Shown: positions 1 to 8,142, counted from the stretch's first letter. The stretch: DNA of 64,000 nucleotides from JANLYC01 sp963815445 (GCA_963815445.1 CAWFGV010000009.1:1-64000), one strand, 5' to 3'. A program made the numbers and translations. The notes: generated by a model not told the origin, from the sequence alone.

Positions 1-94
1 GTTCCTGACGACCGAGGCGGTCGTCGCAGACAAGCCCGAGAAGGCCGGTGCCGCCCCCGGTGGCGCCCCTGACATGGGAGGCATGGACTTCTAG
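1..94 (+). CDS. groL: Chaperonin GroEL, C-terminal end (partial)
   Basis: Only the last 30 codons are in the window, read from base 2 and ending with TAG at 92-94. The tail is a flexible Gly/Ala/Pro stretch ending DMGGMDF, the typical Gly-Met-rich C-terminus of the 60-kDa chaperonin. GroEL forms the cytosolic double-ring cage that folds proteins with GroES. The gene is cut by the window edge, so no start, promoter or HrcA/CIRCE element can be seen. A terminator-like hairpin follows 15 bases after the stop. Confidence 0.9.
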   Translation, partial: FLTTEAVVADKPEKAGAAPGGAPDMGGMDF

Positions 95-108
95 TCCCTG
101 CCACACGC

Positions 109-141
109 GAAGGCCCCGAGCTGTTGCTCGGGGCCTTTCGT
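109..141 (+). terminator. Intrinsic terminator after groL
   Basis: The arms AAGGCCCCGAG and CTCGGGGCCTT pair over 11 bp around a 6-nt loop and run into TTTCG. The position directly after the groL stop supports a Rho-independent terminator. Confidence 0.75.
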
Positions 142-159
142 CGTACCCACCCTCGGTCC

Positions 160-222
160 GAACACCTCCCTCCCACCGAATCGAGCCCTTTTGGGACCCC
201 GTTCGGGGGACGGGAGGTGTTC
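160..222. repeat. Inverted repeat between groL and the HAD gene
   Basis: GAACACCTCCC (160-170) is the exact reverse complement of GGGAGGTGTTC (212-222). The 41-nt spacer holds a second small hairpin (gggacccc, gttc, ggggga). It lies just after the groL terminator and just before the 3' end of the convergent HAD gene, so it could terminate the HAD transcript. No function is proven. Confidence 0.6.
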
Positions 223-227
223 GGTGG

Positions 228-917
228 TCAGTCGGCGGTGAGCCGGTCGGCCAACGCCTCGAAATCGGGTGTGTGCTGGTCCGGTTCCAGGAACGCGGCC
301 GGATACGGCGTCCGGCGGCGGTCGATCCAGATGCCATTCAGCCCGGCGCGCTGTGCGCCGTCCACGTCCCAGGGGTGGACGGCGGCCAGCGCCATCCGCC
401 CCGGCGCGACGCCGCAGACCTCGGCCGCGTAGCGGTACGCGTCCGGGTGGGGCTTCCAGCGCTGCGGCGTCTCGACGGACAGGCGGTGCTCGAGCAGCGG
501 GAGCACGCCGGCGTCGGTCAACATCCGGTCGGAGATCGAGGTGGCCCCATTCGTCAGCGTCACCAGCCGGATCCCTGCTGCGTGGATCCGTCGCAGGCCG
601 GGGGCGACATCTTGGTGTGCGGGTAGCTGAGCGAAGCCGGCCAGCACGGTCTCGACGGCCTCCTCGGCCTGCTGACCCTCGACGTCGCGGTCGGAGAGCA
701 ACGTGCGCAAGGCTCCGGCGGCCACGTCCCGGAAGGGCGCGTACGTGTCCGCCGCGGTGAGCGCGAAACCATCGCGCAAGGTGGCGGCGAACCACACATC
801 CAGTGAGTGCGCCGGAAGGCCGACCGACGCCAGCCGGTCGCGCATCGGTTCGAGGTCCGACAGCGTCTCGTTGACGTCCAGGACCAGGACCTCGGGTATG
901 TCGTCCCCGCCGTTCAT
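228..917 (-). CDS. HAD-superfamily hydrolase, type II haloacid-dehalogenase-like
   Basis: A 229-residue cytosolic protein. Motif I is VLDVNET near residues 12-18, with the nucleophilic Asp of the HAD fold. Motif II is LTNGA near residue 120, motif III is the Lys in RWKPHP, and the C-terminal acidic motif is HPWDVDGA. The DVNET variant and the length fit the L-2-haloacid dehalogenase subfamily, which hydrolyses C-halogen bonds through an aspartyl ester. Many actinobacterial members have unknown substrates. The ATG start at 917 is preceded by AGGAG at about 7 nt. It is convergent with groL and is not obviously in an operon. The fold is secure; dehalogenase activity is only inferred. Confidence 0.85.
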   Translation of the reverse strand: MNGGDDIPEVLVLDVNETLSDLEPMRDRLASVGLPAHSLDVWFAATLRDGFALTAADTYAPFRDVAAGALRTLLSDRDVEGQQAEEAVETVLAGFAQLPAHQDVAPGLRRIHAAGIRLVTLTNGATSISDRMLTDAGVLPLLEHRLSVETPQRWKPHPDAYRYAAEVCGVAPGRMALAAVHPWDVDGAQRAGLNGIWIDRRRTPYPAAFLEPDQHTPDFEALADRLTAD

Positions 918-1006
918 GGGCAGCTCCTGTCGGTGTCAGTTGTGTGGCCTCACGGTCCTTGCTTCCGGTATACCTCGCAACTGGAAGCGGGGCCGGTGTG
1001 CGCAGC

Positions 1007-2068
1007 TCAGGGGGAGAGGAAGGCGGCCACCAGAGTGCCGAGGGTGGGCAGGTGATAGCCACCCTCCTGGACGACGACGGTCGGCAGGTCGAGGTCACCG
1101 AGCAGCAGGTCGCCGGCTCGTGCGTAGCCGTCGTGCGAGACCTGCAGCGGGCTCTCGGGGTCATCCGCCGCCGCGTCCACGCCCAGGGAGACGACGAGCG
1201 CGGTCGACCCGTGCCGCCGAGCGGTTGCCATCAGGTGGCGTACGCCGTCGAGGAACGCAACGTCGCCCCCGCCCGGCGTGAGAGGCACGTTGACGGTCGC
1301 CCCGACGCCCGTTCCTGACCCGGTCTCGGTGGCGTGACCGACCACGTGCGGAAACCAGCCGGCTCCCGGGTCGACGTGCACCGAGCCGTAGAGCACGTCG
1401 CCGCGGTCGTAGAAGATGGCAGCGGTTCCGTTGCCGTGATGGGCGTCGATATCGATCACCGTCACGCGGTCGTGGCCTGCGTCGCGCAGCGCCTGGGCGG
1501 CCAGGGCGGCATTGTTGAGGTAGCACGAGCCGCCGTAGGCGTCGTGCGTGGCGTGGTGACCCGGCGGGCGACAGAGCGCGTACGCCTGACGTGTCTGCGT
1601 CGCGGTCACGAGATCGACTGCGGTGAGCGCACAGTCCGCCGCCGCTGCGATCGCGGCCCAGCTGCCCGGTCCGACCGTGGTCATCGTGTCGTAGCAGTAC
1701 TGGCCGGCGCGGGCATGGACCGACGACGCGTCGCTCGGCGTTATCGTGCCGAGCATGGCGGCGGTCGGGAAGAAATAGGGGACGACGCGGTCCTGGCCGT
1801 GGTCGACGAACCCGCCGTCCTCCCAGGCGCTGTACACCGTGGACAGATGCCGGACGAGCTCGCGGCTGTGGACGCTCTCGAGAACGCTGTCGCCGTGCGC
1901 CGTGGAGTCGACGAGCGGATGTCCGGCATCGGTCAGTGCGTCGCGGATGACCGTGACACGCTCCGGGACCTCGGTCCCGTCCAGCGGGAGCCCGATCCAC
2001 ACCTCGCGATCGGGTCGGTGGGCCAGGGTGTCCTCCGACCAGACGACGGGGACGGCGCCGGTGTCCAT
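1007..2068 (-). CDS. Histone-deacetylase-family amidohydrolase (acetylpolyamine-deacetylase-like)
   Basis: A 353-residue zinc amidohydrolase of the HDAC/AcuC/APAH superfamily. The active-site blocks are in order: RPPGHHATHDAYGGSCYLNN with the His pair, DIDAHHGNG with Asp and His zinc ligands, and a later Asp in LGVDAAADDPESPL. VVVQEGGYHLP contains the usual GGY. Bacterial members deacetylate acetylated polyamines or other small amides. The open frame extends 152 codons further upstream, but the ATG at 2068 has GGGAGGGG before it and leaves a 37-bp divergent gap to the S58 peptidase. That pairing suggests co-regulation with the downstream hydrolases. The substrate cannot be read from the sequence. 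Confidence 0.87.
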   Translation of the reverse strand: MDTGAVPVVWSEDTLAHRPDREVWIGLPLDGTEVPERVTVIRDALTDAGHPLVDSTAHGDSVLESVHSRELVRHLSTVYSAWEDGGFVDHGQDRVVPYFFPTAAMLGTITPSDASSVHARAGQYCYDTMTTVGPGSWAAIAAAADCALTAVDLVTATQTRQAYALCRPPGHHATHDAYGGSCYLNNAALAAQALRDAGHDRVTVIDIDAHHGNGTAAIFYDRGDVLYGSVHVDPGAGWFPHVVGHATETGSGTGVGATVNVPLTPGGGDVAFLDGVRHLMATARRHGSTALVVSLGVDAAADDPESPLQVSHDGYARAGDLLLGDLDLPTVVVQEGGYHLPTLGTLVAAFLSP

Positions 2069-2105
2069 GGTTCCCCTCCCGAGCGAGTTGCGGCAGGATC
2101 TGATC

Positions 2106-3203
2106 ATGCCACGCGTTACTGACTTGCCGATCAGTATCGGTTCGCTGCCCGCGGGTCCGACGTGCTCGGTGCTGGATGTCGCCGGAGTCGGTGTGGGGCA
2201 CGCGACCGTGTGGCGTGACGAGCCCGACCCGCCGCAGGGTCGCGGCGTGGCGCGGACGGGCGTCACCGTGGTGCGGCTGCGGGACGACCCGTTCCACGAG
2301 ATGCTCCCCGCCGGCGGGGCCGTGCTCAACGGCGCCGGCGAGTGCACCGGCTTCCTCACCGCGGGGGAGTGGGGGACCTTGGAGACGCCGGTGTTCTTGA
2401 CCTCCACCCTGCAGCTCGGCCGGGTGTATGACGCTGCGTGCGGGCTGATGCTCGAGCGCTGGCCGGAGGTGGCCGAGGACTTCATCATCCCCGTGGTGGG
2501 CGAGTGTGACGACTCGTTCCTCAACGACGCCCGCCGGATGCAGGTGAGTCACCACGACGTCAAGCGGGCCTGGGAAGAAGCCGACGCCTCGGTCGGGTCG
2601 ACGACGCCGCCGGCCGAAGGCGCCGTCGGCTCGGGAACCGGCATGAGCTGCCTCGGTTTCAAGGGCGGGATCGGCACGGCGTCGCGCATCGTCGACGGCT
2701 ACACGGTGGGCGTCCTGCTCATGACCAACTTCGGTACGCGGGACCAGCTGACGGTGGCGGGTGTTCCCGTCGGACGACTGCTCGCCCCAGCCGCGGCACC
2801 AGGGGAGGGAGCCGAGCGCAGGCCCCCCGCCGGATCGTGTATCGGACTCGTCGTGACCGACGCGCCTGTGGACGGGGCAGGCTGCGCGCGGCTCGCGCGG
2901 CGCATCGGTCTCGGGTTGGCCCGGACCGGGTCGGTCGCGCACCACGGAAGCGGTGAGATCTTCCTGGCGACGTCGACCGGCGTACGCGTCGGGCGTGAGG
3001 ATCGCATCTCGTCGACCCCGGTCGTCACCGGATCCGCGTTCGACGGGCTGTTCGCTGCGGTGGTCGAGGCCAGCGAGGAAGCGGTGTTGAACTCGATGCT
3101 CGCGGCGACGACGGTCGTGGGACGTTCGGGAAACTCTGCTCCAGGCCTTCCCGTCGAGGACGTGCTGGACCTGCTGCGTCGCCACGGCCGGGTCGACGCG
3201 TGA
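2106..3203 (+). CDS. P1 family (S58) peptidase, DmpA/L-aminopeptidase-like
   Basis: 365 residues, close to DmpA in length. DmpA-type enzymes are autoprocessed N-terminal-nucleophile aminopeptidases that release N-terminal residues, including D- or beta-residues in some members. The processing site is visible as AGSCIGLVVTDAP: the Gly243-Ser244 pair matches Gly249-Ser250 of DmpA. Asn208 (MTNFG) fits the oxyanion Asn, and Ser282-Gly-Glu284 (GSGEIFL) sits 38 residues after the nucleophile, the same spacing as Ser288-Glu290 in DmpA. VGSGTGM at 174-180 is also typical. The start at 2106 is chosen for the preceding AGGA and the short divergent gap. A palindromic operator overlaps codons 5-10, so a later start cannot be excluded. 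The stop overlaps the GTG of the next gene. Confidence 0.9.
   Translation: MPRVTDLPISIGSLPAGPTCSVLDVAGVGVGHATVWRDEPDPPQGRGVARTGVTVVRLRDDPFHEMLPAGGAVLNGAGECTGFLTAGEWGTLETPVFLTSTLQLGRVYDAACGLMLERWPEVAEDFIIPVVGECDDSFLNDARRMQVSHHDVKRAWEEADASVGSTTPPAEGAVGSGTGMSCLGFKGGIGTASRIVDGYTVGVLLMTNFGTRDQLTVAGVPVGRLLAPAAAPGEGAERRPPAGSCIGLVVTDAPVDGAGCARLARRIGLGLARTGSVAHHGSGEIFLATSTGVRVGREDRISSTPVVTGSAFDGLFAAVVEASEEAVLNSMLAATTVVGRSGNSAPGLPVEDVLDLLRRHGRVDA
2118..2135. promoter_or_regulatory. Operator-like palindrome O3 (imperfect)
   Basis: ACTGACT-TGCC-GATCAGT matches the ACTGACT-N4-AGTCAGT motif seen at 11135, 17164 and 17386, with two mismatches in the right arm. It lies at the start of the S58 gene and 50 bp from the divergent HDAC-like gene, so one bound repressor could affect both. 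Confidence 0.5.
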
Positions 3204-5158
3204 ACCGCCCCGACATCGACGAACGGTGCCACGAGGCCCGGATCCCCATGGATGACGGCGTCGTCTTGTCGGCCACCCTCTACCTCCCCGAGGGCCTCGA
3301 CGGGCCGCAGCCGTGCATCCTCGAGGCGCTGCCCTATCGCAAGGACGACCTCACCTCGTCGTACCGACCCGACTACGTGCGCCTGCGGGACCAGCACGGG
3401 TACGCCGTCTGCCGGCTCGACCTGCGCGGTACCGGCTCGTCGGGTGGTGACGCCACGGACGAGTACCCACCGCGCGAGCAGCAGGACCTGCACGCGGTGA
3501 TCGACTGGCTGGCCGCGCAGGACTGGTGCGACGGCAATATCGGCATGTACGGCACGTCGTACTCGGGGTTCAACTCCTTGCAGATGGCCTGTGAGCGACC
3601 TGAACACCTCAAGGCGATCATCGCGATCTACGGCACCGACGACCGCTACACCGACGACGTGCACTACCGGGGCGGGATCCTGAAGGTGCTCGACCTCGTC
3701 GACTACTGCCACTACATGACGCCTATGAACGCGCTGCCGCCCGTACCGGCCGTCTGGGGCGACGGCTGGCGGGAGGAGTGGGTGCGTCGCGTCGAGACGA
3801 CCGAGCCGTGGGCGCTGACGTGGCTGCGCGAGCAGCTCGACGGGCCTTACTGGCGACACGGGTCGGTGCGTCCCGGCTATGACCGCATCGCGTGCCCCAC
3901 GATGATCATCGCGGGTTGGGCCGACGGTTACCGCAACAACTCCTTCCGGATGGTCGAACGGCTCCGGGCGCAGGGCGTGCCGCACCGGTTGCTCGCGGGG
4001 CCGTGGGGGCATGCGGCGACGGAGTCGGCGATTCCCGGACCGCGGATCGACTCGATGCCGGAGATGGTCGCGTGGTGGGACCGCTGGCTACGCGGCATCG
4101 AGAACGGCGTCGACGACGGGCTGGCCGACGACCGGCCGGCCATGACGTGCTTCGTACGTTCGTCGACGCGCCCGTCGGCCGTGCTGGACATGCACGAGGG
4201 CGAGTGGGTGCGGGAGGAGTGGCCGTCGCCACGCAGCTCCGTCATCACCCGGGCGCTGGCGGAGCGACCCGCGTACGCCGTTCGACCGGACGTCGGTGTG
4301 GACGCCTGGATCGACTGCGCCGGGCACCTCCCGTGGGGACTCAGCCAGGACCAGCGGTACGACGATGCGGCGTCCCTGACATGGGAGTGGGGCGCCGAGT
4401 CCGTGACGCTGATCGGCCATCCGAGGGTGCGCTTGCAGGTCAGCGTGGACCGGCCGTCGGCGTTCGTGTCGGTGAAGCTCTGTGACGTGTTCGCCGACGG
4501 GACGTCCGCCTTGGTGTCGCGGGGGACGCTCAACCTCGGCTGCCGGACCGGTCTCGACCGGATCGAGCCACTCGTGCCGGGTGAGGTGTACGACGTCGAG
4601 GTGGAGCTCGAGGCCTGTGCGTACTCCTTCGACGCCGGCCAGCAGATGAGACTGTCGTTGGCAGGCGCCGACTGGCCCAACACCGCGGCGCCGCCCGGTC
4701 CGGTGGCACTGACGATTCATGGGGGCGAGCTGTCGCTGCCCGCGTGGAACGGTCCGTCCGGCCACGTCCCCCCGGTGTTGACGGCCGGCGGCGCGTCGGT
4801 CGAGGACCCTGCCGGCCTCACCTGGAGAGTCGAGCGTGACGTGCTCGCAGGAACGACGTCGTGCGTGGTCGACCACGGCTCGACGTACGAGATCCCGTAC
4901 GGCGGGACCGCCACCGAGCACTACGAGGGACTGGTCTGTGTCGACCGCACGACGTTCGAGCAACGGTCCACGGCGACGACCACGTTGACGATCCGCTGGC
5001 CTCACGTCGAGGTGTCGACGACTGCGACGATGGAGGTGGCCTTGGGGGCGGACGCGATCACGGTGGCGATCGAGCTGGCCGCCCGTGAGGCAACCGAAGC
5101 GGGGACGACGACGGTGGCCACGCGGCGCTGGGAGGAGTCGGTCCCCAGAGCAGTCTGA
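3200..5158 (+). CDS. CocE/NonD-family serine hydrolase (X-Pro dipeptidyl-peptidase S15-like)
   Basis: 652 residues. The N-terminal alpha/beta-hydrolase domain contains the nucleophile elbow MYGTSYSGFNS with Ser120. The likely acid is the Asp of AGWADGY and the His lies in GPWGHAA. The C-terminal half is a jelly-roll of the PepX_C type (HPRVRLQVSVDRPSAFVSV). Family members cleave acyl bonds such as cocaine esters, glutaryl amides or X-Pro peptides. The start is GTG at 3200, overlapping the TGA of the S58 gene as GTGA, which suggests translational coupling. I see no signal peptide, so it is probably cytosolic. With the HDAC-like and S58 neighbours it forms a set of three different amide/ester hydrolases. 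The substrate is unknown. Confidence 0.9.
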   Translation: MNRPDIDERCHEARIPMDDGVVLSATLYLPEGLDGPQPCILEALPYRKDDLTSSYRPDYVRLRDQHGYAVCRLDLRGTGSSGGDATDEYPPREQQDLHAVIDWLAAQDWCDGNIGMYGTSYSGFNSLQMACERPEHLKAIIAIYGTDDRYTDDVHYRGGILKVLDLVDYCHYMTPMNALPPVPAVWGDGWREEWVRRVETTEPWALTWLREQLDGPYWRHGSVRPGYDRIACPTMIIAGWADGYRNNSFRMVERLRAQGVPHRLLAGPWGHAATESAIPGPRIDSMPEMVAWWDRWLRGIENGVDDGLADDRPAMTCFVRSSTRPSAVLDMHEGEWVREEWPSPRSSVITRALAERPAYAVRPDVGVDAWIDCAGHLPWGLSQDQRYDDAASLTWEWGAESVTLIGHPRVRLQVSVDRPSAFVSVKLCDVFADGTSALVSRGTLNLGCRTGLDRIEPLVPGEVYDVEVELEACAYSFDAGQQMRLSLAGADWPNTAAPPGPVALTIHGGELSLPAWNGPSGHVPPVLTAGGASVEDPAGLTWRVERDVLAGTTSCVVDHGSTYEIPYGGTATEHYEGLVCVDRTTFEQRSTATTTLTIRWPHVEVSTTATMEVALGADAITVAIELAAREATEAGTTTVATRRWEESVPRAV

Positions 5159-5165
5159 CGGGCTC

Positions 5166-5216
5166 TTGTCATATCGATTTTCGATGCTATCGTTTGTCAA
5201 TAACATCGTTTGTCGA
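5166..5216 (+). promoter_or_regulatory. Promoter with tandem operator-like repeats for the DUF2975/XRE pair
   Basis: This is an AT-rich island in GC-rich DNA. TTGTCA (5166-5171) and TATCGT (5188-5193) are separated by 16 nt and look like -35 and -10 boxes. ATCGTTTGTC occurs twice, at 5189-5198 and 5205-5214, a period of 16, overlapping and following the -10. TATCGA at 5172 is the reverse complement of TCGATA at 5213. The layout suggests autoregulation by the downstream XRE protein (inference). Confidence 0.6.
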
Positions 5217-5229
5217 TAAGGAGAAGGTC

Positions 5230-5862
5230 ATGGCGTCTCCCACCGTGTCAGGCCCCGTGCGAACCGGTTATCTGCTCGTCACGGGCTTCTTGCTCCTCAG
5301 CGCCGCGTTCGGGTTGCTTGCCCTCGTGTCCGTCGGCGTTGGACTCGCGCGACACGGTGACTCCCTGCTGTATGGCGATACGTTGACGGTCCCCTTGCAG
5401 CTGTCTCCGGACGATGTGGGTCCGTTGCCGACGGGACTGCGGGTCGACTCCTGGCTCGATGCCCGCGTCAAGGCCGAGGTCCGGGACCCTTCAACGGAGC
5501 AGATGTTCTACCGGTCCGCGACGGACCTGGGTCCGCTTGTTCTCGTCGTGGGTGGCTTGTGGCTCGTGCGCGGACTGCTGAAGTCGGTGATGCGCGGTGA
5601 CCCGTTCGGCCCGGACAACGTGCGGCGACTGCGCCGGCTCGGCTTTCTGCTGGTGGTGGGAGGTCCCGTGGTCGAGTTGCTGAACTATGGCTTTCGCAAC
5701 GCCCTGTTCAGCTCACTGTCGTCGTACCCGAGCGTTGACCTGGGCGTTGCCGGCTACGAGATTCCCGGGGGTGCGCTGCTCGGGGGGTTGAGCGCCTTCA
5801 TCCTGGCGGAAGTCTTCGCGTACGGATCCCAGCTGCGTGAAGACGTCGAGGCCACGATCTGA
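5230..5862 (+). CDS. DUF2975 membrane protein
   Basis: 210 residues with four predicted transmembrane stretches: near residues 10-35 (YLLVTGFLLLSAAFGLLALV), 100-117 (LGPLVLVVGGLWLV), 137-155 and 180-200. This matches the DUF2975 layout of four helices and an extracytoplasmic loop after the first. The start at 5230 is preceded by AAGGAG at good spacing; a TTG start at 5194 would put the operator repeats inside the gene. The XRE gene begins on the base after this stop. DUF2975 genes are often paired with such YozG-like regulators. No biochemical function is established. Confidence 0.8.
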   Translation: MASPTVSGPVRTGYLLVTGFLLLSAAFGLLALVSVGVGLARHGDSLLYGDTLTVPLQLSPDDVGPLPTGLRVDSWLDARVKAEVRDPSTEQMFYRSATDLGPLVLVVGGLWLVRGLLKSVMRGDPFGPDNVRRLRRLGFLLVVGGPVVELLNYGFRNALFSSLSSYPSVDLGVAGYEIPGGALLGGLSAFILAEVFAYGSQLREDVEATI

Positions 5863-6093
5863 ATGGCTGCCGACCCGTCGTCACACCGGATCGCGGTGCA
5901 TCTCGACCAGCTGCTCGAGGAGCGTGGGATGACGCTCACCGAGCTGGCCGCACGCGCCGACATCACGATCGCGAACCTGTCGATCCTCAAGAACGGCCGT
6001 GCTCGCGCGGTGCGCTTCTCCACGCTCACCGCGTTGTGCGACGTGCTTGGCTGCCAGCCCGCTGACCTTCTCAGCTACGACGGGGACGCCTGA
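5863..6093 (+). CDS. YozG-like XRE-family transcriptional regulator
   Basis: A 76-residue helix-turn-helix protein with nothing besides the Cro/C1 domain. HLDQLLEERGMTLTELAARA gives helices 1-2, ITIANLSILKNGRARAVRF the recognition segment, and STLTALCDVLGCQPADLL the last helices. The ATG directly follows the stop of the DUF2975 gene with no gap, so the pair is co-transcribed. It probably binds the repeats at 5189-5214 upstream of its own operon (inference). Confidence 0.88.
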   Translation: MAADPSSHRIAVHLDQLLEERGMTLTELAARADITIANLSILKNGRARAVRFSTLTALCDVLGCQPADLLSYDGDA

Positions 6094-6127
6094 ACTGCCC
6101 TCAGCTCAGGTCCCGATGCCCGTCTAG

Positions 6128-6171
6128 AGATCCGACTCCCACGTGGCCCTGGCAACGCCACAGTCGGATCT
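6128..6171. terminator. Long hairpin after the XRE gene
   Basis: AGATCCGACT (6128-6137) pairs exactly with AGTCGGATCT (6162-6171), and inside it GTGGC pairs with GCCAC, giving a stem of about 15 bp. There is no T-run. It lies between the XRE stop and the GNAT promoter and could act as a terminator. Confidence 0.55.
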
Positions 6172-6227
6172 TGCGCGGCTCCTGCCGCGGCGACACAATC
6201 CGGACGGCGACCGTCCGCAACCCGTTC

Positions 6228-6233
6228 TAGGCT
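6228..6233 (+). promoter_or_regulatory. Leaderless -10 box for the GNAT gene
   Basis: TAGGCT ends 6 nt before the ATG at 6240 and no ribosome-binding site is present. The same TAGGCTGCCG string precedes the acyl-CoA synthetase at 52925. Confidence 0.55.
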
Positions 6234-6239
6234 GCCGTC

Positions 6240-6839
6240 ATGACGGATACCGAGACCGCCACTGACGCCTACACCATCAAGGCGCTCGCCCCCGACACGT
6301 GGGACGCCTTCGCCGACCTGGCCGAGCGGCACAACGGCGTCTGGGGTGGGTGCTGGTGCACCTGGTTCCACACCATGAACGCCGAGAAGTCCCGAACCGT
6401 CGAGGGCAACCGCGCCCTCAAGCAACAGCTCGTCCACGAGGGCAAGGCACACGCCGCGCTCGTGTTCGACGGTGACGTCGCGATCGGATGGTGCGAGTAC
6501 GGCGCACCGGTGGAGCTGCCGAACATCAACCACCGCAAGGAGTACGAAGCCACGCTCGACCGGCTCCCCGACTACCGGATCACCTGCTTCTTCGTGGACA
6601 AGCGCTACCGGCGCAAGGGCGTCGCGAGGGTCGCACTGCGGGGAGCACTCGATCTCATCGCCCAGGCCGGCGGCGGCGTCGTCGAGGCGTACCCGCAGGA
6701 CACCGGCGGCAAGAAGATCACGGCGTCGTTCCTCTACAGCGCCTCCCGGTCGATGTTCGCGGACGCCGGCTTCCAGTTCGACCGGCCGAAGGGCAAGAAC
6801 CACACGGTGATGAGCAGGACGGTGGCGCCGGGCTCCTAG
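6240..6839 (+). CDS. GNAT family N-acetyltransferase
   Basis: 199 residues. The acetyl-CoA pyrophosphate-binding segment is ITCFFVDKRYRRKGVARVAL near residues 117-136, with the RxxGVA core of GNAT motif A. GGVVEAYPQD and SMFADAGFQF are the typical motif B end of the fold. An early Cys-Trp cluster (GVWGGCWCTWFH) resembles small actinobacterial GNATs of unknown substrate. It probably has a leaderless transcript, with TAGGCT 6 nt before the ATG. It stands alone, convergent with the first Rieske gene. The acetylated substrate is unknown. Confidence 0.88.
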   Translation: MTDTETATDAYTIKALAPDTWDAFADLAERHNGVWGGCWCTWFHTMNAEKSRTVEGNRALKQQLVHEGKAHAALVFDGDVAIGWCEYGAPVELPNINHRKEYEATLDRLPDYRITCFFVDKRYRRKGVARVALRGALDLIAQAGGGVVEAYPQDTGGKKITASFLYSASRSMFADAGFQFDRPKGKNHTVMSRTVAPGS

Positions 6840-6908
6840 CCGCAACCCGGGCCTCGCCTGCCGGCCTCGATCGGGCTCCTGGGCCGTGAGTTCCGGCGCC
6901 GACAAGCG

Positions 6909-8114
6909 CTACAGGTTTCCGGCCGGCTCGTGGATGGGGAGGCCACGATAGGCGCGGGCGATCGTCGTCACGAACATGTGCACCGCGTCCTCGCTCGGGC
7001 TGAACGGCCCCGGCTGCACGTGCGGAGAGGCAAGTCCGCGTTGGACCGACTCACACGCGTTCCAGTCCTGCTTGTTGGTGATGTCCCAGAACTCCACGGC
7101 GTACGACGGATCGATCGGAGGATCGCCGCCGGTGTCCGGGAAGTACCACGAGCACTCGACCCAGGTCCGACCTGGCGACAGTGGCACCATGCGGTGCGCC
7201 ATCACGTAGTCGGGGTGGGCCGAGATGAGCAGGTTGGGGACGAGCCCGAGGTACTCGACCGCGGTCGGGGACACCCCCGGGATCGGTCGTCCACGCGACT
7301 CGCCCGTGATCGACATCGTCTCCATGCCGTCGCGGAGGACCATGCCGCCGCCCACCCACGCGCCCGGCAGGTCGTAGTTGTCGCCAGAGCTCGGCGGCGT
7401 GACCTGGCACAGCTCGGGATGGATCAGCGGACAGTGGTAGCACTCGTGGTAGTTCTCCGAGATGACCTTCCAGTTCGCCTCGACGACGTAGGAGTGCCGG
7501 TCCCCCAGCACGAGCGCCTCGGGTGCGTACGCCGCCACGATGCCCTCCAGATCCCCGATGAACTGCTCGAACGGCAGCGCCTCGCCGGACGCCAACGACG
7601 TCGCGGCATGGACGAACAACCAGCCGTGCCAACGATGGACGGGGAGCTCCACGAGACTGTGCTCGGAGGGATCGAAGCCCGCCACCTCCTTGTAGCCGGG
7701 CGCAGTCCGCAGCTGACCGGACAGGTCGTACGTCCACGCATGGTAGGGGCAGACGATCGACTGCTTGCTGCTGCCGGCGTCGGCATCGCTGAGCTCGTGG
7801 GCGCGATGACGACACGTGTTGGCGAACGCCTGGACGTGGCCGGCCTGCGGCCAGGTGAGCAGCACGTGGACGTCGCCGACCATCACGGCGCGCTGCGTCA
7901 GCGGTTTGACCTCGTCCGCGGCGCTCCGGAGCTCGTCCTCGCGCCCGACACACGTGTACGTTCCCGCGAACAGATGGCGCTGCTCCCAGGCGAAGACCGC
8001 GTCGCTCGTGTAAGCCTCCGCAGGCATCATCTTCGACTGGCCGAAGGGCTGCAGGGTGGCCTCGAGTCCAGCGATCTCCAGCGTTGCCGGACTCCGGTGA
8101 GAAGTCGTCGTCAT
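6909..8114 (-). CDS. Rieske non-heme iron oxygenase, alpha subunit (GbcA-like), copy 1
   Basis: 401 residues. The N-terminal Rieske [2Fe-2S] ligands are Cys101, His103 (CRHRAH), Cys122 and His125 (CPYHAW). The C-terminal catalytic domain shows ISENYHECYHCPLIHPEL, with mononuclear-iron ligands His227 and His232 and bridging acid Glu224. This signature is shared with glycine-betaine monooxygenase GbcA and stachydrine demethylase-type enzymes, which oxidatively remove an N-methyl group. It starts at ATG 8114, preceded by GGAG, 28 bp from the divergent TetR gene, its likely regulator. No ferredoxin reductase gene is nearby, so electrons must come from elsewhere. N-demethylation is an inference from subfamily and neighbours. 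Confidence 0.88.
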   Translation of the reverse strand: MTTTSHRSPATLEIAGLEATLQPFGQSKMMPAEAYTSDAVFAWEQRHLFAGTYTCVGREDELRSAADEVKPLTQRAVMVGDVHVLLTWPQAGHVQAFANTCRHRAHELSDADAGSSKQSIVCPYHAWTYDLSGQLRTAPGYKEVAGFDPSEHSLVELPVHRWHGWLFVHAATSLASGEALPFEQFIGDLEGIVAAYAPEALVLGDRHSYVVEANWKVISENYHECYHCPLIHPELCQVTPPSSGDNYDLPGAWVGGGMVLRDGMETMSITGESRGRPIPGVSPTAVEYLGLVPNLLISAHPDYVMAHRMVPLSPGRTWVECSWYFPDTGGDPPIDPSYAVEFWDITNKQDWNACESVQRGLASPHVQPGPFSPSEDAVHMFVTTIARAYRGLPIHEPAGNL

Positions 8115-8130
8115 GGGTCTACTCCGGGGA

Positions 8131-8136
8131 TAGGGT
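8131..8136 (+). promoter_or_regulatory. Leaderless -10 box for the TetR gene
   Basis: TAGGGT followed by 6 nt and the ATG at 8143. It lies within the 28-bp divergent gap, so binding there would also affect the Rieske gene. Confidence 0.5.
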
Positions 8137-8142
8137 CTGGAC

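Noticed and set aside
1161..3185. A 674-codon minus-strand frame across the HDAC and S58 genes
   Set aside because: Composition is Arg/Gly/Pro-rich nonsense and it overlaps two well-supported genes. Similar long antisense frames at 22495-23970, 33114-34730 and 41073-43148 are rejected for the same reason.
5230..6093. Toxin-antitoxin module
   Set aside because: The DUF2975 protein is a four-helix membrane protein with a known YozG-like partner pattern, and no toxin family is visible.
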